Shown one piece after another: positions 31,408-35,921 of a stretch of DNA of 35,921 bases. The stretch covers positions 1 through 35,921 of the forward strand of contig ABYL01000068.1 in assembly GCA_000173575.1 (NCBI GenBank), given 5' to 3'. The first letter of the stretch is position 1. The number at the start of each line of letters is the position of its first letter. The notes beneath the pieces were generated by a model that saw only the letters and a list, made by a program, of their open reading frames with translations, did not search any database and was not told the DNA's origin. The translations under genes and the position numbers were made by a program. Source of the DNA: Burkholderia sp. H160. GTDB lineage: Bacteria; Pseudomonadota; Gammaproteobacteria; Burkholderiales; Burkholderiaceae.

Positions 31408-32556
31408 TTAGTGCCGGTCGACCCACTTCAGCCCGACGAGCCCCAGCACCAGGTACACGAGCCCCGGCGTCGCCGCCGTCAGCGGCGCGGGCCACGTATT
31501 GAGCGTGCCGATATGCGAGAACAGCGTGTTGAACAGCTGGAAGCTCATGCCGAGCATGATGCCGCCGAACACCTTCACGCCGACCACGCCCGCGCGCGTA
31601 TGCAGATACGCGAACGGCAGCGACAGCACCAGCATCACGAACACCGCGAACGGATACAGCAACTTGCGCCACAGCGCGATTTCATAGCGCTGCGTGTCCT
31701 GATGGTTCTCGGTCAGATGCTGGATATAGCGGAACAGATTGAACATCGACATCCGGTCGGGCGACACCAGCAGCACCGACAGAATCTGCGGCGTCAACTC
31801 CGAGCGCAGCGAATACTCGGGCAGCGTGACCTGGGTCGCGCGATACACCGGATTGAGCGCATCGGCCGGCGTACCGGGAGCAGGAGCCACGTCGAGCAGC
31901 TGCGTGTCGGTCACGCCGGTCAGCAGCCAGTGGCCCGGCGGCTGATAGCGGCCGCTCTGCGCGATGCGCACGTTCGACAGGCGGAACTTCGAATCGAACT
32001 CGTAGATGCGCACGTTGCTGATCGTCGCGTCGGGTCTGAGCTCGCCGACGTTGACGAAGCGCGTGACCTGCTCGCCGTCCGCGCGCTCGGTCAGCGTGTC
32101 CTTGACCCACACGCCCGACTGGAAGTTGGTCGATACCGACGAGCCGAGCGCCTCGAGCCGCACGCGCTCGGATAGTTGATCCGTGTAGGGGCCGACCACT
32201 TCACCGATCAGATACGTGACGATCACGAGCGGGATGCCGATCTTCAGCAGCGAGCGCAGCGCCCGGTTGGTGGCGAGGCCGGACACGCGAAAGATCGTGT
32301 ACTCGGAGTTCGCCGCCATCTGTGCGAACACGTAGATCGCGCTGATCAGCGCCGCGACCGGAATGATTTCGTAGAAACGCGACGGCGTTTGCAGCGCGAC
32401 GCGCAGCACCGCGTACTGGAACTTGTAGTTGCCGTGGCCGACCGAGTTCAGTTCATTGATCAGGTCGAAAAAGAAGAACAGACCTGAAAATGCAAACAGG
32501 ATGAAAACGAACGTGAGATAAATCTGACGCGCGAAATACCTTTCATAGATGCGCAT
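31408..32556 (-). CDS. lptG: LPS export ABC transporter permease LptG
   Basis: A 382-residue inner-membrane subunit of the LptB2FG exporter, which pulls lipopolysaccharide out of the inner membrane and passes it to LptC/LptA. Seen: three N-terminal hydrophobic segments (LTFVFILFAFSGLFFFFDLI; FYEIIPVAALISAIYVFAQM), a periplasmic beta-jellyroll part from about residue 120 to 255, and three closing segments with VKVFGGIMLGMSFQLFNTLF. The opening MRIYERYFARQIYLTFVFIL is typical of LptG. It follows lptF by three bases and is followed by cbiX on the same strand. Confidence 0.94.
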   Translation of the reverse strand: MRIYERYFARQIYLTFVFILFAFSGLFFFFDLINELNSVGHGNYKFQYAVLRVALQTPSRFYEIIPVAALISAIYVFAQMAANSEYTIFRVSGLATNRALRSLLKIGIPLVIVTYLIGEVVGPYTDQLSERVRLEALGSSVSTNFQSGVWVKDTLTERADGEQVTRFVNVGELRPDATISNVRIYEFDSKFRLSNVRIAQSGRYQPPGHWLLTGVTDTQLLDVAPAPGTPADALNPVYRATQVTLPEYSLRSELTPQILSVLLVSPDRMSMFNLFRYIQHLTENHQDTQRYEIALWRKLLYPFAVFVMLVLSLPFAYLHTRAGVVGVKVFGGIMLGMSFQLFNTLFSHIGTLNTWPAPLTAATPGLVYLVLGLVGLKWVDRH

Positions 32557-32559
32557 CGG

Positions 32560-33657
32560 TCAGGCTCCCTGCGAACGGCTGAACATGGCACGCGAAAATA
32601 GCGGCCGGTTGCGCACGCGCAGCCAGAAGATGAACGCGACGATCCCGAGCACGATCACGTGCAGGATCACGAGCCCGACGCCGAACGACATCTTGCCCTG
32701 CTCGATCCACGCCTGCACGACGTTCAGAAGATTCGAATAGGTGAGGTAGATCAGCACGGCCATCACGAGGTTGATCGTGCGGCTGCGCCGCGGATTCTGG
32801 TGCGCGAGCGGAATCGCGAGCAGCATCAGGTTGATCGCGATCAACGGCAGACCCGCGCGCCACGCGAATTCGGCGAGGTTCTCGTTGGTGGGATTGCGCA
32901 GCAGCGTCATCGTCGGCAAGCCCGTGGTGGTCGGTGTATTGACGACCGGCTGGCTCTGGATCTTCACGCCGTAGCGCTCGAACTCCATGATCCGGAAATC
33001 GGGGTGGCCCGGCTCGCCGTCATAGCGGCGGCCGTTTTCCAGCACGACGAAGCGGTCGCCGTTCTTGTGGGTCTCGATGTGGCCGTTCTTCGACACGACG
33101 ACATTGACCTTGCCGCCCTCGGTGCTCGTCACGAACACGTTCTCGACATGCCCCTGGTCGGGCGACATTTTCTCGATGAAGAACACGCGATGCGTAGTCG
33201 GCGATTCGCGGAACTGCCCCGGCGCGAGCAGCGAGACTTCGTCGCGCTGCTGGAAGCGCGCGCGGATCAGCTTGCTCTGCTGGTTCGACCACGGCCAGCC
33301 GACGAACACGAAGAACATGATCAGGATGATGATCGGCGTGGCGAAAATGCCGATCGGCTTGATGAACCGCGCGAGGCTCACACCCGAGGACAGCCACACG
33401 ACCATCTCGGAGTCCTTGTACCAGCGCGTGAGGACGAACAGGATCGACACGAACAGCGTCGCGACGAGCATGATGGCAAGGTAGCCGATCACGGTGAGGC
33501 CGATCAGGACCAGCACGTCGCGCGGGTCGATCTCACCCGAGGCCGCGAAGCCGACGATACGGATCATCATCGTCGTCAGCACGAGCGTGAGGAGAACCAT
33601 GAACACGGCGCCAGCCGTGTACGCGAGTTCGCGCTGGAGGGAGCGTTCGAAGATCAT
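32560..33657 (-). CDS. lptF: LPS export ABC transporter permease LptF
   Basis: A 365-residue partner of LptG with the same architecture. The opening [20 protein letters not shown] and the next membrane segments ([20 protein letters not shown]-like) mark LptF; the middle is the periplasmic beta-jellyroll ([20 protein letters not shown]), and the last part has three membrane segments with [20 protein letters not shown]. The permease pair binds LptB ATPase, which is encoded elsewhere. It is first on its transcript, divergent from pepA across a 137-bp gap, a layout widely conserved in beta- and gammaproteobacteria. The ribosome site is weak; the start is fixed by the conserved N-terminus. Confidence 0.94.
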   Translation of the reverse strand: MIFERSLQRELAYTAGAVFMVLLTLVLTTMMIRIVGFAASGEIDPRDVLVLIGLTVIGYLAIMLVATLFVSILFVLTRWYKDSEMVVWLSSGVSLARFIKPIGIFATPIIILIMFFVFVGWPWSNQQSKLIRARFQQRDEVSLLAPGQFRESPTTHRVFFIEKMSPDQGHVENVFVTSTEGGKVNVVVSKNGHIETHKNGDRFVVLENGRRYDGEPGHPDFRIMEFERYGVKIQSQPVVNTPTTTGLPTMTLLRNPTNENLAEFAWRAGLPLIAINLMLLAIPLAHQNPRRSRTINLVMAVLIYLTYSNLLNVVQAWIEQGKMSFGVGLVILHVIVLGIVAFIFWLRVRNRPLFSRAMFSRSQGA

Positions 33658-33794
33658 TATTGATGACGAGAGGGGGCGCTCACGGCGACGCGCGGGTTCG
33701 GTCCCGTCACGCCTCCGGTGCAGCCGCCGCGGGAAAAATAGCGGATAATTGCGGCTTTCATCCTAAGCCCAGATTTTATCCGAGGACAAGCGCG

Positions 33795-35306
33795 ATGGAC
33801 TTTAGCATAAAAGCCTGTGATTGGACCAAAGGCTCGACGAACGGTTTCCTGACCGGGAAATCCGATTGCATCGTGATCGGCGTGTTCGAGTCGCAAACGC
33901 TGTCGGGTGCCGCACTGGAGATCGACGGGGCCACCAAGGGCCTGCTCACGCGCATCATCAAGGCGGGCGACATGGACGGCAAAGCCGGTACCACGCTGTT
34001 CCTGCATGAAGTCCAGGGCATCGGCGCGTCGCGGGTGCTGCTCGTCGGCCTCGGCAAACAGGATGCTTTCAGTCAGAAAGCCTACGGCGAGGCGGTCCGC
34101 GCCGCATGGCGCGCGCTGCTCGGCACGAAGATCGTGCAGGTCACGTTCACGCTCGCACAACTGCCGGTGCTCGAGCGCACGGCCGACTGGTGCGTGCGCG
34201 CCGCGATCCTCGCGCTGCGCGAGCTGACCTACCGCTTCACGGAGATGAAGAGCAAGCCGGACAACACGCCACGCGCGCTCAAGCGCGTCGTGTTCAGCGT
34301 CAACACGGGCGACGACAAGGCCGCCAAGCTCGCCGCGAAGCAGGGTGCCGCGCTCGCGAACGGCATGGACCTCACGCGCGACCTCGGCAATCTGCCGAGC
34401 AACGTCTGCACGCCGACCTACATTGCGAACACCGCGAAGAAACTCTCGAAAGACTGGAAGCTGAAGGTCGAGGTGCTCGGCGAGAAGCAGTGCGAAGCGC
34501 TGAAGATGGGCTCGTTCCTGTCGGTCACCGCGGGCGCGGTCGAGCCGGCGCAGTTCATCGTGCTGCAGTACCAGGGCGGCGCCGCGAAGGCCGCGCCGGT
34601 CGTGCTGGTCGGCAAGGGCGTCACGTTCGACACGGGCGGCATCTCGCTGAAGCCGGGCGAGGCCATGGACGAGATGAAGTACGACATGTGCGGCGCGGGC
34701 TCGGTGCTCGGCACGCTGCGCGCGGTCGCCGAGATGGGCCTGAAGATCAATGTGGTCGGCATCATCCCGGCCGTCGAGAACATGCCGTCGGGCACGGCCA
34801 CCAAGCCGGGCGACATCGTCACCAGCATGAAGGGCCTCACGATCGAGGTGCTGAACACCGACGCCGAGGGCCGCCTGATTCTGTGCGACGCTTTGACCTA
34901 CGCCGAGCGCTTCAAGCCGGCCGCGGTGATCGACATCGCGACGCTGACGGGCGCCTGCATCATCGCGCTCGGCCACCACAACAGCGGCCTGTTCTCGAAG
35001 GACGACGCGCTCGCGGGCGAACTGCTCGACGCGTCGCGTGAAGCGGCCGACCCGGCATGGCGCCTGCCGCTCGACGACGAGTACCAGGACCAGCTGAAGT
35101 CGAATTTCGCGGACGTCGCGAACATCGGCGGGCGTCCGGCGGGCAGCGTGACGGCCGCGTGCTTCCTGTCGCGCTTCACGGATTCGTACCCGTGGGCGCA
35201 TCTCGACATCGCGGGCACCGCGTGGAAGAGCGGCGCGGCGAAGGGCGCGACCGGCCGTCCGGTGCCGCTGCTCGCGCAGTTCCTGATCGATCGCGCCGGG
35301 CAATGA
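33795..35306 (+). CDS. pepA: Leucyl aminopeptidase (PepA, family M17)
   Basis: A 503-residue cytosolic dizinc aminopeptidase that removes N-terminal residues, active as a hexamer. The M17 signature NTDAEGRL lies at residues 354-361; upstream are the metal and catalytic residues in [17 protein letters not shown] and [10 protein letters not shown], and downstream the [13 protein letters not shown] and [11 protein letters not shown] segments. The N-terminal 170 residues are the usual macro-like domain. The ATG at 33795 has GAGGA eight bases before it; the earlier frame from 33660 is not conserved. It is followed by holC, 52 bp on, as in many proteobacteria. In E. coli PepA also binds DNA; nothing here tests that. 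Confidence 0.95.
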   Translation: MDFSIKACDWTKGSTNGFLTGKSDCIVIGVFESQTLSGAALEIDGATKGLLTRIIKAGDMDGKAGTTLFLHEVQGIGASRVLLVGLGKQDAFSQKAYGEAVRAAWRALLGTKIVQVTFTLAQLPVLERTADWCVRAAILALRELTYRFTEMKSKPDNTPRALKRVVFSVNTGDDKAAKLAAKQGAALANGMDLTRDLGNLPSNVCTPTYIANTAKKLSKDWKLKVEVLGEKQCEALKMGSFLSVTAGAVEPAQFIVLQYQGGAAKAAPVVLVGKGVTFDTGGISLKPGEAMDEMKYDMCGAGSVLGTLRAVAEMGLKINVVGIIPAVENMPSGTATKPGDIVTSMKGLTIEVLNTDAEGRLILCDALTYAERFKPAAVIDIATLTGACIIALGHHNSGLFSKDDALAGELLDASREAADPAWRLPLDDEYQDQLKSNFADVANIGGRPAGSVTAACFLSRFTDSYPWAHLDIAGTAWKSGAAKGATGRPVPLLAQFLIDRAGQ

Positions 35307-35358
35307 CGCAGTGCAGTAAGCGCACACACGGCGCGCGGCAAGCGGGGCGGAGCGGCCG

Positions 35359-35775
35359 ATGACGAGAATCGACTTTCACTCGAACGTCGGCGATTCGCTG
35401 TTGTACGCGTGCCGTCTCGCGCGCAAGGCGTATCTGGCGGGCCAGCCGCTCGTCGTGCTGGCCGAGCCCGCGCGCCTGCGTGCCTTCGACGAAATGCTGT
35501 GGACCTTCGCGCCGCTCGAGTTCGTGCCGCACTGCATGGCGGGCACGCCGCTTGCGTCCGACACACCCGTCGTGCTGGCCACGAATCTCGACGACGTGCC
35601 GCATCATCAGGTGCTGCTCAATCTCGGCGCGACGGTGCCGGCGCAGTTTGCGCGTTTCGAAAGACTGCTCGAAGTGGTCGGTAACGCACAAGAGGAACTG
35701 GCTGCGGGCCGCGAGCGCTATCGCTTCTATCGCGATCGCGGCTATGCTTTGAACAACTACAAGCAGGGCGGCTAG
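35359..35775 (+). CDS. holC: DNA polymerase III chi subunit
   Basis: A 138-residue cytoplasmic protein that bridges the clamp loader and single-strand binding protein at the replication fork. Seen: the chi opening RIDFHSNVGDSLLYACRLAR, a middle LWTFAPLEFVPHCMAGTPLA and PVVLATN, and the ending RYRFYRDRGYALNNYKQGG that is typical of betaproteobacterial HolC. Length is close to the enteric form (147). It follows pepA by 52 bp, consistent with a pepA-holC transcript. No valS gene is seen next to it in the window, unlike in E. coli. Confidence 0.92.
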   Translation: MTRIDFHSNVGDSLLYACRLARKAYLAGQPLVVLAEPARLRAFDEMLWTFAPLEFVPHCMAGTPLASDTPVVLATNLDDVPHHQVLLNLGATVPAQFARFERLLEVVGNAQEELAAGRERYRFYRDRGYALNNYKQGG

Positions 35776-35852
35776 CTTCGTTCCGCTGCGCGTCGGGGAA
35801 CGCCGCACGCAGGCCGTCTGCCCTGGCTTCGACTCAAACACGGAGAGCGCAC

Positions 35853-35921
35853 GTGTCCGATCCCCACGAGAATTCAATTCCGGTCCTGAACGAGGTGCTC
35901 GTGCCGGGCCGCCCGCGCGAG
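35853..35921 (+). CDS. DUF2486-like protein (partial, N-terminus only)
   Basis: The first 23 codons from a GTG start run off the right edge: SDPHENSIPVLNEVLVPGRP and on. GGAGAG lies five bases before the GTG. The PVLxEVLVPG opening matches my memory of the DUF2486 family that follows holC in Burkholderia and Paraburkholderia, whose function is unknown. It supports the lineage assignment. Only the N-terminus can be judged. Confidence 0.6.
   Translation, partial: MSDPHENSIPVLNEVLVPGRPRE

Noticed and set aside
33657-35327. 556-codon minus-strand frame opposite pepA
   Set aside because: Antisense shadow of the M17 aminopeptidase; no recognisable domain or start signal.
1-35921. CRISPR arrays, tRNA or rRNA genes and insertion sequences
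   Set aside because: No regularly spaced repeats, cloverleaf-like or rRNA-like stretches and no transposase or integrase motifs were seen on reading both strands.

Overview
The window is high-GC DNA, mostly with the dense co-oriented operons of a betaproteobacterium. The best guess is Burkholderia sensu lato, most likely Paraburkholderia or a close relative. The guess rests on gene content: a cysI-DUF934-cysH-cysD-cysN-cobA sulfate assimilation cluster next to cysB, lptFG divergent from pepA-holC with a DUF2486-type gene after holC, and several ABC uptake systems. The genus is inferred and was not tested by a search. I saw no rRNA, tRNA or CRISPR array.

Layout. Positions 1-4769 (minus) hold a urea ABC transporter, urtA-urtB-urtC-urtD, with urtD cut by the window edge. 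A near-consensus sigma-54 promoter (4859-4874) sits ahead of urtA, and a strong hairpin lies between urtA and urtB. A class III omega-amino acid:pyruvate aminotransferase (5169-6500, plus) is divergent from it. Positions 6553-12347 are an accessory block. It holds a probable polymorphic-toxin-type protein with a DUF4279 gene overlapping its 3' end, two further small immunity-sized genes, a truncated STY0300-like secreted protein, a chimeric fragment carrying the last third of a rhodanese, an acetamidase/formamidase and a patatin-like phospholipase. About 195 bp covering the 3' end and terminator of the rhodanese gene occurs twice (8574-8768 and 12275-12468), as if DNA was inserted at that gene end. 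The intact rhodanese and a protein-L-isoaspartate methyltransferase follow (12348-13401, minus).

Positions 13654-20640 (plus) form a carbohydrate operon: a perfect 22-bp palindromic operator, a LacI-type regulator, an RbsA-type double ATPase, a permease, a periplasmic binding protein, a TIM-barrel sugar isomerase/epimerase and a Gfo/Idh/MocA oxidoreductase. Its substrate cannot be read from the sequence. Positions 20645-24547 (minus) hold a small conserved-looking gene, an orphan ParA-type ATPase, a DUF302 protein, an orphan LivK-type binding protein and cysB. 

CysB diverges from the sulfate assimilation operon (24776-30958), which encodes sulfite reductase hemoprotein, a DUF934 partner, an iron-sulfur APS reductase, both ATP sulfurylase subunits and the SUMT that starts siroheme synthesis. 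A short CbiX chelatase gene meets cobA tail to tail, placed at the end of the lptF-lptG operon (33657-30993, minus). PepA, holC and the start of a DUF2486-like gene close the window on the plus strand.

Two themes link the core genes: nitrogen scavenging (sigma-54-driven urea uptake, an aminotransferase and an acquired amidase) and sulfur assimilation with its siroheme cofactor. The accessory block, with its toxin-like gene and decayed fragments, is the least explained part.
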